Made by a program: the position numbers and the translations under genes. Below the pieces are notes generated by a model. That model ran no database searches. It was not told the DNA's origin and worked only from the letters and a program-made list of their open reading frames with translations. This document shows positions 11,960-22,737 of a stretch of DNA of 64,000 nt, one piece after another (the first letter of the stretch is position 1; the number at the start of each line of letters is the position of its first letter). Source of the DNA: Semisulcospira habei (Eukaryota; Mollusca; Gastropoda; Semisulcospiridae); NCBI GenBank assembly GCA_036245525.1, contig BTPG01000004.1, positions 156,586,046 to 156,650,045 of the forward strand. The letters run 5' to 3'.

Positions 11960-12460
11960 AAACTGTGTCTATTTAATGCCCAGTCTGTCTGCAAAGATGG
12001 CAAAGCTGACGTGATTTCCGACTTCATTCTAGACAATGACCTAGATATTGTCGTGATCACCGAAACGTGGCTCCGCTCGGCTGGCGACGAACCCATCATC
12101 GCCAGCGTCACTCCGAGTGGCTACCGCCTGGCCTCCTTCCCGCGCGCTTTCAGAGGGGGTGGCATTGCCATCATCTACAGGGACTGTCTTTCCGCTCACC
12201 TCTCCTTCTCTCAGTCTCTACCTTTTGCTCATCCCTCCTTTGAATCTGTCGAGGCCGTAGCAACACTCCCTGGCCAGTCCCTCATCTTCTCATGTATCTA
12301 TCGCCCCCCCCCCCCCTCCAAGCTCTCAAAACAAACTCACAAACTCCATGTTCCTCACCGAGTTCGACCTCCTCCTCGAACACTACAGCACATGACCCGG
12401 AAAACACATCCTTCTAGGCGACTTTAACTTCCACTTTGACAAACCCGACCACCCTGACAC
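11960..12460 (+). pseudogene. L2-like endonuclease domain (partial)
   Basis: The frame gives LCLFNAQSVCKDGKAD, a typical start of an APE-type endonuclease (N in NAQSV). It continues with the catalytic-glutamate motif VVITETWL, the GGGIAIIYRD block and the SCIYRPPPP block. A frameshift at the C-run near 12307-12316 ends the longest frame. The downstream LLLGDFNFHFD-like stretch is readable in another frame around 12410-12440. Homopolymer slippage explains the break. Confidence 0.8.
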
Positions 12461-12599
12461 AAAACGCCTCTGCACGTCACTTTTAAACCACAATCTTACA
12501 CAACACATCACTAAACCCACCCACCGACTTGGCCACACCCTCGACTGGATCATCACCCGCACCTCCGATCAACTCTTTCTCGACTCTGACACCTCTTCT

Positions 12600-13314
12600 G
12601 TGCTTCCCTCTGACCACTTCGCTATTCTCGTCTCCCTCAATCTACCTCCCCCGAAAAAAACCAAGCTCGTCTCTCGCCGCAAACTAAAATCTGTCAACCG
12701 CGAGAGCTTCTTCGACGAAGCTGTCGACCTTCTCTCGGACCCCACCCCCTCTCCCGATCTTGCATCCCATTTCGATTCCTCCCTTCGAAAACTTCTAGAC
12801 ACCCATGCCCCTGTCACCACCTGCTCCATACCCAACCGACTCCCCTCCCCCTGGCTCACTGATGACATAGCTGAGGCCAAGCGCGAGCGCCGACAAGCGG
12901 AACGCCTCTGGCGCTCATCTGACCTCACCGTTCACAGACAGATCTTCCAAACAACCAGATCCAAAGTCTGCAAAATGATCTCCGAATCTAAACGCAAACA
13001 CCTTCAAAACCAAATCCTGGAATCCACCTCTTCCAAAGCCCTCTACGCCACCATGAACACACTCCTAGGCACTTCTACTCTCCTCTCCCCAACACACACA
13101 GCAAAGAAGAACTCCCGTCTGCTTTCTCTACCTATTTTTCGGACAAAATCCAAAACCTGCGCGACACACTCAACACCCTGCCTCCTCCGCCTTGCCCTCC
13201 CGACCCCACCTTTTCCGGCACTCCCCTCTCGTCCTTCCGCACCGTCTCTCAGGATGAAGTCCTCAAGACCATAAAGTCCATGCCCTTCAAAACCTGCGAA
13301 CTTGACCCCCTCCC
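12600..13314 (+). pseudogene. L2-like ORF2 linker region
   Basis: This contains SDHFAILVSLNLPPPKK, the usual end of the endonuclease (SDH motif), followed by the charged connecting region (WLTDDIAEAKRERRQAERLWR) that leads to the reverse transcriptase. The coding sequence continues in changing frames to 13314, where the solo LTR interrupts it, and picks up again at 14958. Confidence 0.8.
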
Positions 13315-14957
13315 TGTAACGAACGCCTTTAGTGTAGGTTTCGGTCGGACGATGGTGTGACGTCATTAGCAGTTGGACCGAATGTACACATGCGAATAAT
13401 GTAGAGATAAGCATTGTTCACGAGCGGTAATGTACAGATAAGCCATGTTCACGTGCGGTAATGTAGGTGAGCGATGTTCACGTGTCACGTGTGGGAGTGA
13501 CAGTGTAGTATCGGGAATAATTGCCAGTTAGAGATGCTACACCAGTCGAGCCGAGTGGTCGTTTTCGCTAGGGCTCTGAGGAAGAATTCTGGCTAGAGAA
13601 TTTGATAGCTGTATATTGAATACAGGTATTTATTCTTTTAGTACCGGTATTTATAATGACCTGTAACGCTATTCAGATGACAAAGAAAGTATTGTTTTAT
13701 GAATTATTATTAGAGTGCAGAAGAGCCATGTTTGAAGGAAGTGCAATGGCTCGTGTCAATACTTGTTTAGTCATGTAATTATGTGATGTAGTTATAACTA
13801 GGATGTCATGTTGTATTTATTCATATGTGAAGATGTGGGACTGAAATAGGAATAGAATTCAGTATATATTTAGGTATACCTAATGATGAAATGTGCAGTA
13901 ATATGCTACGAATTGAAGGTGAGCTGTGATTGTAATATTTGGCTCATAATCCATTGTGTGTAGGTACGTAAAGTGTGTGTACAGTGTTAAAGTGGCTATA
14001 GGAATTGTGTGCACTGTGTTAAAGTGGCTATAGGAATTGTGTGCACTGTGTTAAAGTGGCTATAGGGATTGGCATAAGAATTATGACAATAATGACTGTA
14101 GTATGGTGGCATAAAGAAGACATTTTTCAGAGGAAATGATCTAGAGCGCTCTGAAGTATAATAATGTGTCGAAGACACATTCAGACTTTTTGGGTACAAG
14201 AGCGAACATTTATGAGTGTATAAATGTTGTGTACAGCGGGGCCGGTACGGAGCGGACACCCCTGGTGTAGGGCCGATGAAGCTGTCCTGAAGGCATCACG
14301 TACGTGAACAGATGCGGACATCATCAAGCCTTCATCTCTCCTTCGTCCTACCATCACTGGTGCTACGAGCAGCAACGGTAGCGAAGTAAGCCACAGATTC
14401 GTGCTACAGGACCACATGCAGTGTTCCGGCAGTGTAGCTATTGTCGCCTAGCGCCGTTAATTTCACGCCTAGGAATGTTCTAAATCTGTGAGTAGTCATT
14501 GAATAGTAATATTCAGTTCGGGAATCTCCGTCAAGTCGTCAATGTGATATTGACTGTGTCGACACTAGTATAGAGGAGTCGAGTGACGTCTCTCGAGAGA
14601 GACAACGACCTCTACGGTAGCGAGTGAAGGTGTGAGCGCTGAAGTTGTGAATAACCTATATGCCACTTGTTACTGTTAGTTATTTGTGTAGATTGGTTTA
14701 TATGATGTGAATTGTGTGGTTTAATGTATGTTATGAGTGCTTGTTAATAGTTAAAGAGGGCAAAGAGATATAACTGTGTGGCCTTTGTCCTTCGTTTGTA
14801 AGCGCGTGTGTGGTGGATGAAAGAGTATAGTGAACAGAGATAGTGCACCCACCTTTATACTGATTATCAGAACAAACCCACGCACACACTCATTCCATTA
14901 GAATAAACGTTTATATATGTAATAATTTGATTCAGTAGCGAAAACACCGTCGTTACA
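13315..14957 (+). mobile_element. Solo LTR, 1643 bp, with 5-bp TSD
   Basis: It starts TGTAACGA and ends TCGTTACA, giving TG..CA ends with an 8-bp inverted repeat. CTCCC flanks it at 13310-13314 and 14958-14962. L2-like coding sequence is continuous across it. An AATAAA polyadenylation signal lies at about 14902, which suits the R/U5 region of an LTR. It contains three tandem 32-bp units (AAAGTGGCTATAGG..) at about 13988-14068. There is no gag or pol coding, so this is the product of LTR-LTR recombination. The superfamily cannot be assigned. Confidence 0.85.
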
Positions 14958-14962
14958 CTCCC

Positions 14963-16612
14963 AGCTTCTCTCTACCGTGACGGCCTTCCAAAACTTCTAC
15001 CCTTCATTACCGACATCATCAACGCATCTCTAGAAAACGGCTCCGTCCCCGATATCTTCAAGTCCGCCATCGTCCGTCCTCTCCTCAAAAAACACAACCT
15101 CGACCCAAACGAACTCGAGAACTATCGCCCAGTCTCCAATCTCTCTTTCCTGTCCAAGCTTCTTGAGAAGGTTGTTCTCAACCAGCTCAACCTCCATCTC
15201 ACCGACAACAACCTCCTCAGTCCATTCCAGTCTGCCTATCGCAAACATCACAGCACTGAAACAGCCCTTCTACATATCTTAAATGAGCTGCTTCTCTCCA
15301 CTGACTCTACCCCACCCGGGTCTGCCCTGGGGGACTTGGGTGGGGTTAGGTATTTTTTAGTTCCCAGGGTCACCCTGGTCAGCCCCACAGGGTGGGTTTT
15401 TCTCTCTATTCTGGGGCATGTGTTTCTGTCTACCCTTTGTCCATTCACCTGTATTTGCCTTTTTAGAACTCTCCCTACTGTCTGCACTGCCTGTAGCTCT
15501 TGATATTGGATGTGTGTTGCTAAATGGTCTTAGCTTTATTTATGCCCCATGTTGTAGGTTTATTTAATGTATTTGACCGGCTGGCGACATACATTCAATT
15601 TTCTGTTTAGTTTTTTTTCACAAGCAGTGCAGGCACGTCCTGAGAAAGCCTTGTTGCTGTCGGGACGTTAAGCAATGTACAATCAATCAATCAATCTCCA
15701 CTGACTCTGGCAACATCTCCCTTCTTACACTACTCGATCTCTCTGCCGCCTTTGACACTATAGACCACTCTATACTCCTCCACCACTCCTTCGGCATCAC
15801 TGACTCTGCTCACTCCTGGTTTCTCTCCTACCTCTCTGACGGACAGCAGTCCGTCACCATCAACGGCGTCTCTTCCAACCCGGTAACGCTCTCCTGCGGA
15901 GTTCCACAGGGATCCGTCCTGGGCCCGGTCCTTTTCATAATCTACACCTCTCCTCTGTCCAACATCATCCAGTCTCACCGCATACACCACCTCTACGCTG
16001 ACGACTCACAACTGCAAGACAAAGACAAACTCGACAACACTCGGTCACTACTGACTCGCACGGCTGACTGCTACAAAGACGTGAAAAACTGGATGACAGC
16101 AAACAAGCTGAAACTGAACGACGACAAAACGGAAGCCATGCTGGTAGGCACTCGCCAAACACTCTCCCAGCTCCCTCCCTCTCTCCACCTTCAACTCGAT
16201 AGCACCCCCATCTCCCTCTCTGACTCGGCCAAGAACCTCGGCGTCATCCTCGATTCCTCTCGGTCCATGACCAACTTTGTCTCCGCCACGACCCAGGCAT
16301 GCTATTTCCACCTTCGCCGCATCAGTCAGATCAGAAAATACCTCACTACCGAAGCTGCCACCAACTTGCTGTCTCACTCATCTTATCTCGCATCGACTAT
16401 TGCAACTCTCTCCTTTCCGGTCTCCCTCACTCCACCATCTTCACTCTCCAACGCGTCCAGAACAATGCTGCCCGCCTCGTCCTCAGAAAGAAAAAATCCG
16501 ACCACATCACACCCCTGCTCAAACTCCTTCACTGGCTCCCCATCCCCCAACGCATCCAATACAAAGTTCTGTCTCTCTGCTACAAATCCCTGAACAACTG
16601 CGCTCCTGCCTA
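14963..16612 (+). pseudogene. L2-like reverse transcriptase (interrupted)
   Basis: The reverse transcriptase runs with ENYRPVSNLSFLSKLLEKVV, the QSAYRKHHSTETALL motif, then the SINE-like insert (15309-15695), then [16 protein letters not shown] with the first catalytic aspartate, [13 protein letters not shown], and YADD at 15994-16005. The C-terminal [12 protein letters not shown] block and a ..[17 protein letters not shown] region follow with frameshifts. All core motifs are visible, but the frame is broken. A 3' terminal segment of the same kind is at 49603-50147. Confidence 0.87.
15309..15695 (+). mobile_element. SINE-like element copy 2 (387 bp)
   Basis: Complete copy flanked by CTCCACTGACTCT at 15296-15308 and 15696-15708. 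It lies in the sense orientation: ACCCCACCC start, AATC-repeat end. It sits in the L2-like reverse transcriptase between the HSTETALL block and the catalytic aspartate block. Confidence 0.93.
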
Positions 16613-17019
16613 GCTCTCCAACTTACTTCACCCCTACACACCTTCCCGCTCCCTCCACTCTGCCTCCGACCCTCTCCGCCTCCACATCCCTCGCACCAAA
16701 CTTAACACTTTTGGTCCCCGCTCCTTCTCCGTCTACGGTCCATCCATCTGGAACACTCTCCCACTCTCTCTCCGTCAGAAACACTCTCTCTCCTCCTTCC
16801 AGTCCGCCCTCAAAACTCACCTCTTTCAACAGTTTTAGCACTATATCACCGCACTCCCCACCCCAAGCTGACCGTCGTAATGTATTTCACTGTTTGTGGT
16901 ACGTGAGTCATTGTCTAAAGCGTGCGCATGCGTGCGCGAGTTGTGAGTGTGCGCTTAGAGTTATAATTATTATAAGATAAGCGCATTATAAATACCGTAA
17001 TTATTATTATTTTTATTAA

Positions 17020-18308
17020 GTGTTCCAACTACAGAGGAATCACCTTGCTGTCAGTACCAGGAAAGGTCTTCAACAGGATCATCCTGGAGAGAATGAAGAG
17101 CTCCGTTGACCCCCAGCTGAGAGACCAGCAAGCAGGATTCAGGAAAAACAGATCATGTACAGTTTAGATCGCCACTCTCCGCTTCATCATGGAACAGTCT
17201 ATGGAGTGGAGCTCCCCGCTGTACGTCAACTTTGTGGATTACGAAAAGCATTTGACAGCGTGGACAGAGAGACTCTGTGGAAACTCCTATGTACCCACAA
17301 AGCTCGTCCGCCTGATCAAGAGCAGCTACGATGGCATGACATGTCACGTGATCCATGAAGGGCAGTTTACCAGGGAGCTCCAGGTCAGAACTGGTGTCAG
17401 GCAGGGGTGTCTGCTGTCTCCGTTCCTCTTCCTACTGGCCATAGACTGGGTCATGAAGAGGACCACAGAGCACAGACGAAGTGGAATACAGTGGACACTG
17501 TGGACACAGCTTGACGACCTCGATTTTGCAGACGACTTGGCATTACTGTCCCACACTCATCAACAAATGCAGGACAAGACCACGAGGCTTGCTGACATCT
17601 CGTCCCAAGTGGGCCTCACCATCCACAAACAGAAAACAAAGACAATGAGGCTGAACGCAACCAGGGAAGAACCAGTCTTGCTTGCTGGCGCCCCGTTGGA
17701 GGAGGTGGAGTCCTTCACCAATCTCGGGAGCATCATAGACAAAAATGGCGGCACTGATGCAGATGTCAGAGCACGAATCGGTAAAGCCAGAGCAGCCTTT
17801 GTCCAGTTGAAAAAAGTGTGGAGTTCCAGAGAGCTGTCACAACACACCAAAGTCCGGATTTTCAACTCCAACGTAAAAGCAGTTCTCCTATATGGAGCAG
17901 AGACTTGGAGATTGACAAAAACCAAGTCAACAGAGTACAGATCTTCATAAACAGTTGCCTTAGAAGAATTTTGAAAATCCACTGGCCAGAGAAGATCAGC
18001 AACGTCAGACTCTGGGACAGAACAGAGCAGATAACAGCAGAGAATGAAATTGGGCGAAGAAGATGGGGATGGATCGGTCACAGTCTGAGAAAGCCAGCTT
18101 CCAGTATCACTAGGCAGGCATTGTCATGGAACCCCCAGGGAAAGAGGAAAAGAGGTAGGCAGAGAAACTCCTGGCGTCGAGACCTCCAAGCAGACATCAA
18201 GGGACTGGGAACCACCTGGAGTAAAATCGAAGGAGAAGCACAGGACAGGAGTCGCTGGAGGTCTCTCGTCGACGGCCTATACCCGGGTAGGGGTGACAGG
18301 CGTAAGTA
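17020..18308 (+). pseudogene. RTE ORF2, rest of RT and C-terminus (copy 1)
   Basis: This resumes the RTE reading at CSNYRGITLLSVPG. It shows RKNRSCT, the catalytic block VDYEKHLTAWTER (the usual KAFDSVDRE is damaged by a one-base loss), VRQGCLLSPFLFLLAIDW, and DFADDLALLSHTH with both catalytic aspartates. The C-terminal RRWGWIGHSLRKP and KRGRQRNSWRRDL segments follow. It ends in a TAAG-repeat 3' end adjoining the target duplication. Confidence 0.9.
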
Positions 18309-18323
18309 AGTAAAGTCAGGTGC

Positions 18324-19122
18324 ACCTTCTTTCCAAACAATTTTTTTAAAAATTGATATTGCAAAAATGAGTACATTTCTTATTTCTGTACCATCAGTTA
18401 TGATCAACAAAGAAAGAAGAGAGAATACGTGTAACACGGATCGACACTCATTTTGTGGTTATTGTCCTCAGTTCCTTACAACTGTTACGTGTTTGAACAT
18501 ATAACAATACTACTATTACTAATCCGTAACAAAAACAAAAAAGAAAACACAAGAAATATGATGCTGTGGTCGCATTAAAGTAGTCTGCTCAAGGGTGAGC
18601 TTTGATTGCTAAACGTTTCTGATGAAACAGATTCTCAATGTCTTGCCTCAGCAGAGGCTCTTCTACTCTTTTCACAATCCATGTGACTGCACACGTAACA
18701 AAGGTTTTTTAGTGCCCCTGGTAAATGTCATTGGAACTCTCCTACGCACAAAGGAGAACTAAGGAGAGCAGAGAAGTCTTTCATTACTTACATTTAGACT
18801 ACAAAACCTGTTGGCTTCTTTGATCAGCATTATTGTATGACATACTGGGAACATTTTAATACAAGGCAGGCATTGCAAACTATTGATCCTCTTTTGTCAG
18901 GAACAGGTCACTTGCACACACGTACGCATGCACACATACACACACATTTTGTTTAATGACGATCACGTTCAACGGGCCCGAAGTTCAAGATGTGCAGCAA
19001 TCGACAACGAAACATAATGTGCTGGAGTGAATATGTCGCTGTGTGTTCAAAAGACCATAAATATTTGAGTTCGACTTATCTGAGTTCAGTTCAATTTAAC
19101 GGAGCCGTTTTCAGTTAAATAT
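18324..19122. other. Intergenic, no gene seen
   Basis: AT-rich sequence without a supported ORF. Near 19066-19118 the phrase GAGTTCGACTTATCTGAG.. resembles the ends of pogo/Tigger-like DNA transposons. A similar phrase occurs on the other side of the LTR-like block at about 22957-23000, so the LTR-like element may have landed in such a remnant. Confidence 0.4.
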
Positions 19123-20021
19123 TGTCACGGCAGAGGTTTTTTTCGTCTATTTTTGTAGGGGAGTAGGTTTAGAGGGGTGACAGGGTTTAGTTGGTCACCG
19201 GGTAGCAATAGCATTGGTGTCTAGTATTGCCTGTAAATGAGTATTTGCTGCCGTGTGAGAGTTCGGAGGTCGGCGTAAAGCGTGTGGCCGCCCAGTCTGA
19301 ACGCGATCGGGTGGTTGGTGTTTCACATGTTTTCACATCACATGATGTAGTGAGCGTTTTTTTTTTTTGCCAACCTAAAAGTTATCTGAATTGATAGTCG
19401 GTCACATTCCAACAGTGGACGAATAGTCGCATTCCAACAGCGGACGAGTAGAGTCGCATTCCAACAGTGAACGAGTAGAGTTGCATTCCAGCTGCGAACG
19501 AGAACAGTCGTCTTTTCAACGTAGTCTCTGAGGGGGATTTGTGCGGGCGTGGTTTTCCATTAGCCGCCGCCTCAAGTAGCTGTGGCGTCCCTCTGTGGCA
19601 TCCCTATGAAACGGCCCTGGTTGAGCCCGGGAGTCGGTGTCCTAAGAAGAGAAGAAGAGCTGTGACAACTTTACCTCTGGCTTGTCTTGTCCTTGTTTGT
19701 CTTCGTCCTAGCCGGGGCATCTTCACGGATGGCAGTAAGTACACGCAACAATTCTCTAGTGGCCATTTGCTCAGGGAAGGGGTGGGGTGAGGGGGGGATT
19801 GTTTGTGTTTGCTTGTTGTGTATCATGTTGGCTAGTGTGTATCGGGGGGCAAGTGTAAGAATAGAATGTAGAAGTGAATGCCGTTTGTTGTATGTTGTAG
19901 TTTCTAGAGTAGCTAGCGGCGGATTAGTTATTGGGGGTTTAACGCCGAGCAGGCGTCTGAATCTATTTCACTATCTAGCGTCGGAGTGTAAATATCGGAA
20001 GTGAGTCATGTGGTGACGTGT

Positions 20022-21275
20022 TGTTACGATTGTGGTTGTGTTATCCTGTGAGAGCGTACATGTGTTATTCGTAGGTAACGATATGTTGTTTATTTGAGCT
20101 ATCACGGTTATGATTTCGTGCCTTTTTAGTAAGATTTTCTTTTGTTCGTGAGTAGAGCCGATTTCGTTTTGTTAAGTTTAGTCCGGAACGTTGCAGACAG
20201 GTCGCACTGTCTGGTGGCCTCGTAAGTGTCACGTCGGTTAGGTGACATCGCTACATTTTCGCTACTTTTCCTGTGCGCGTGTAGTGAGCAGCTTTTATTT
20301 TGTTTGGTGAATGTTCTCGTACCTTTTTGAGCTATCATATATAGGGATACCATACTTTTATGTGTCTTTATTATACGTTAGAATTTAGAGCTGAAGTGAG
20401 CAGCCGTGTTTTTGTAGCCTGTTATATTGTTTCTGGAAAATTCATGTTAATGAGTTTCGGCTGCGCGTTTCGTTCTGGTTGTTTGAGTTCATGATTTCCG
20501 TAGAAGATTCTAGATTTTGATAGTGTATATAAGGAGGGCGCTGGGAAAGCCCGTGAATACATTGTCTTGCTTTGTCAGTTGTAGAGATACGCAGTTTATT
20601 GCGAGAGACGCTGTGTATGAGAAACTTTGAGTCGTAGTATGGACATAGCAGAAGAGACTTTGTATTCAGTAGTTTGTGCATTTTTGAAAGAGCATTACGG
20701 TGAGGATATCGCATCGCTGAATTAAATATTGTTGGAACTGTTACTCCAGTTTTGTCTACATCCTTAAGCCACGACCCCACCCGGGTCTGCCCTGGGGGAC
20801 TTGGGTGGGGTTAGGTATTTTTTAGTTCCCAGGGTCACCCTGGTCAGCCCCACAGGGTGGGGTTTTCTCTCTATTCTGGGGCATGTGTTTCTGTCTACCC
20901 GAGGTCCATTCACCTGTATTTGCCTTTTTTAAACTCTCCCTACTGTCTGCACTGCCTGTAGCTCTTGATATTGGATGTGTGTTGCTAAATGGTCTTAGCT
21001 TTATTTAGGCCCCATGTGTTAGGTTTATTTAATGTGTTTGACCGGCTGGCGACATACATTCAATGTTCTGTTTAGTTGGTTGTTTTTTTTCACAAGCAGT
21101 GCAGGCACGTCCTGAGAAAGCCTTGTTGCTGTCGGGACGTTAAGCAATGTACAATCAATCAACCTTAAGCCACGGTTGACGGATTGCAGCTGAATGAGGT
21201 CTATTTAAAAGAACTCTACGTGCGTGTGTGTCTGGTGTGTTTATCATACTTCGACTACAACTCCACCACGTAACA
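20022..21275 (+). mobile_element. Nested solo LTR with 5-bp TSD
   Basis: It starts TGTTACG and ends CGTAACA, and CGTGT flanks it at 20017-20021 and 21276-21280. A TATA-like GTATATAAGG lies near 20525, and an AATAAA-like AATTAAA lies near 20720. The stretch 20515-21275, minus its SINE-like insert, resembles the reverse complement of 30589-30980. About 850 bp remain without the SINE-like insert at 20774-21162. No internal coding region is present. Confidence 0.82.
20774..21162 (+). mobile_element. SINE-like element copy 3 (389 bp)
   Basis: Complete copy flanked by CCTTAAGCCACG at 20762-20773 and 21163-21174, inserted in the nested solo LTR. The related sequence near 30690 shows the uninterrupted target (CGTGGCTTAAGG on the plus strand there). 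Confidence 0.93.
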
Positions 21276-21299
21276 CGTGTAAATATGTATTCTGTCGAG

Positions 21300-21460
21300 T
21301 TTGAATCTATTGTTGCGGGAGAGAGGTGAAGGGAATATAAAAGACGGCAGTTAAAGTTGCGGGATATGTATTATGTTGAGGTTGAATCTACCGTTGTGGG
21401 AGAGAAGTGAAGGGAATATAAAAGACGGCAATTAAAGTTGCGGGAAGGGTGATGTGATTA
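21300..21460 (+). promoter_or_regulatory. 81-bp tandem duplication with two TATAAAA boxes
   Basis: Two copies of an ~81-bp unit each contain GGGAATATAAAAGACGGC, with TATAAAA at 21336-21342 and 21417-21423. In the LTR-like context this looks like a duplicated core promoter. Function is inferred from position and motif only. Confidence 0.5.
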
Positions 21461-22737
21461 TCTTGTTTCTTTTGTTAGTTATTTATATGTGTATTTTTGC
21501 ACCTGTGTTTTAGTGCATCCTTAAATCCAAAGGGCTAACGGGATAAGTCTGCCACCGTGCTGTGGTACTGAGAGGAGGCTGACTGTGTCACTCCGCTTTG
21601 TGGAGCTACGACGCCGAACCTGAGTGCCTTTGCGAGTGTTGTGGCACGCCTCGTGTTTAGTCAGGTCGGGTCGTCCCGTTGATTATTTTCTAACCTGTTT
21701 AAGCGAAGTTTTGTTTGCGTATAATCTTGTAAAGAACATTGTGAGATTCTCCTCGTGACTGTATTGTGAGAGGAGCTTTGTCGCAGTGACATTTTGAGAT
21801 ATTGTATTGGAAGCAGCCTGTGTTACGGAAGGCCTTGTCTCGGAAGCAAGAGCGGTGAGCTGTGTTGAGCTTAACGGTTGTGCTTCCGGCGAGAAGGTCT
21901 AGTGACTTTTGACTTATTAAGTTTGCTTAACTTTCAGCTGTATCATATTGACGCTATTTCCATTATATAGTCGACTTTGTGTTGGTCGAAACATTCTTAG
22001 TTAAAGGAGCCTTGGTTATTCTGAAACGTTGTAGTTAAAGGAGCCTTGTGTATTCTGAAACGTTGCTAGTTAAAGGAGCCTTGTGTATTCTGAAATGTTG
22101 CTAGTTAAAGATGCCTTGTGCTGTGAATGTCTAGTTTGAGTCGAACTTGTCGTTCGTGATCCCGCTGGGGAGTTTCAGTAGCTTTCAGATTATATTCATT
22201 TTTCTCGATTTTCATTTGTGTTTTAGTACGTATATTTGGTTCATCATATAGTTGATATTGTGCTGTTTGAAGTACTGATACTTAAGGAGCCATGTGCTGT
22301 AAGGGACTCTTCGCGGAAGCAAAGGCGTAGGTCTGTTGGCGTAAGCGCTCGACGCGTATGCTTCCGGCGGGGTCCAGCGGCTGTTGATTTAAGCTTTTCA
22401 GTTTGTGTTTTTGGTTGTATTATTAAGGATAGTAATTTATTTATATATTGTTCAGTTGTATTTTATTAGGGACATTTAGTTTGTTATATATTTTGTTATT
22501 TTGTATTGTGTATAGTGGTTAATCGGTTTGGGGAATTTGGACGTGAGTGCGGGTGAATGTGATGTGTGAATGCGTGGTTAGGACTGCGTGAGAATAGTTG
22601 GCTATTGTTAGGGTTATATTTAATAAATGTCGTCGTCATCGTTCCTCTGGTGTTTGTGTTAGGTTTGTGTTAGTGTGGGTGGGTGTATCTCGAGTGGTAG
22701 CACTCATAGCTCGCGCCCCAGAAGCGGGGTCGTGACA

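Larger units (their letters stand above)
11671..17018 (+). mobile_element. L2/CR1-like LINE inserted in RTE copy 1
   Basis: The host RTE reads ..GACCTCA up to 11670 and AGTGTTCC.. from about 17020, while intact RTE has GACCTCAGCAAGTGTTCC, so two bases are lost and no target duplication is seen. The element has a ~280-bp C/T-rich leader, an endonuclease region, a reverse transcriptase with YADD, a C-terminal domain, and an (ATT)n-type 3' end after GATAAGCGCATTATAAATACC. A solo LTR (13315-14957) and a SINE-like element (15309-15695) are inserted in it. A shorter relative is at 49603-50147. Confidence 0.88.
9496..18323 (+). mobile_element. RTE-type LINE copy 1, full-length but interrupted
   Basis: The original RTE insertion is framed by AGTAAAGTCAGGTGC at 9496-9510 and 18309-18323, so both ends are intact. 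The 5' UTR starts CCTCGCGCTGGG at 9511, as in the copies at 38505 and 50533. The 3' end has GGTGACAGGCGTAAGTAAGTAA. Later insertions sit inside: a 176-bp element at 10651 and an L2-like LINE at 11671-17018. Frameshifts and a stop in the endonuclease region make it inactive. Confidence 0.93.
19123..22737 (+). mobile_element. Large LTR-like element (TGTCACG..CGTGACA)
   Basis: The block starts TGTCACGG and ends CGTGACA, a 7-bp terminal inverted repeat with TG..CA ends. An AATAAA lies at about 22621, roughly 110 bp before the end. After removing the solo LTR nested at 20022-21275 it is about 2.36 kb. Internal repeats include an 81-bp tandem pair with TATAAAA (21300-21460) and three copies of a GTTAAAGGAGCCTTG unit (about 21997-22085). 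The flanking five bases (AATAT and GTCAT) do not match, so the LTR call is provisional. Confidence 0.5.

Noticed and set aside
11550..12111. Minus-strand ORFs rich in E, K and G opposite the pyrimidine-rich leader
   Set aside because: They mirror the C/T-rich 5' region of the L2-like LINE; low-complexity shadow frames.
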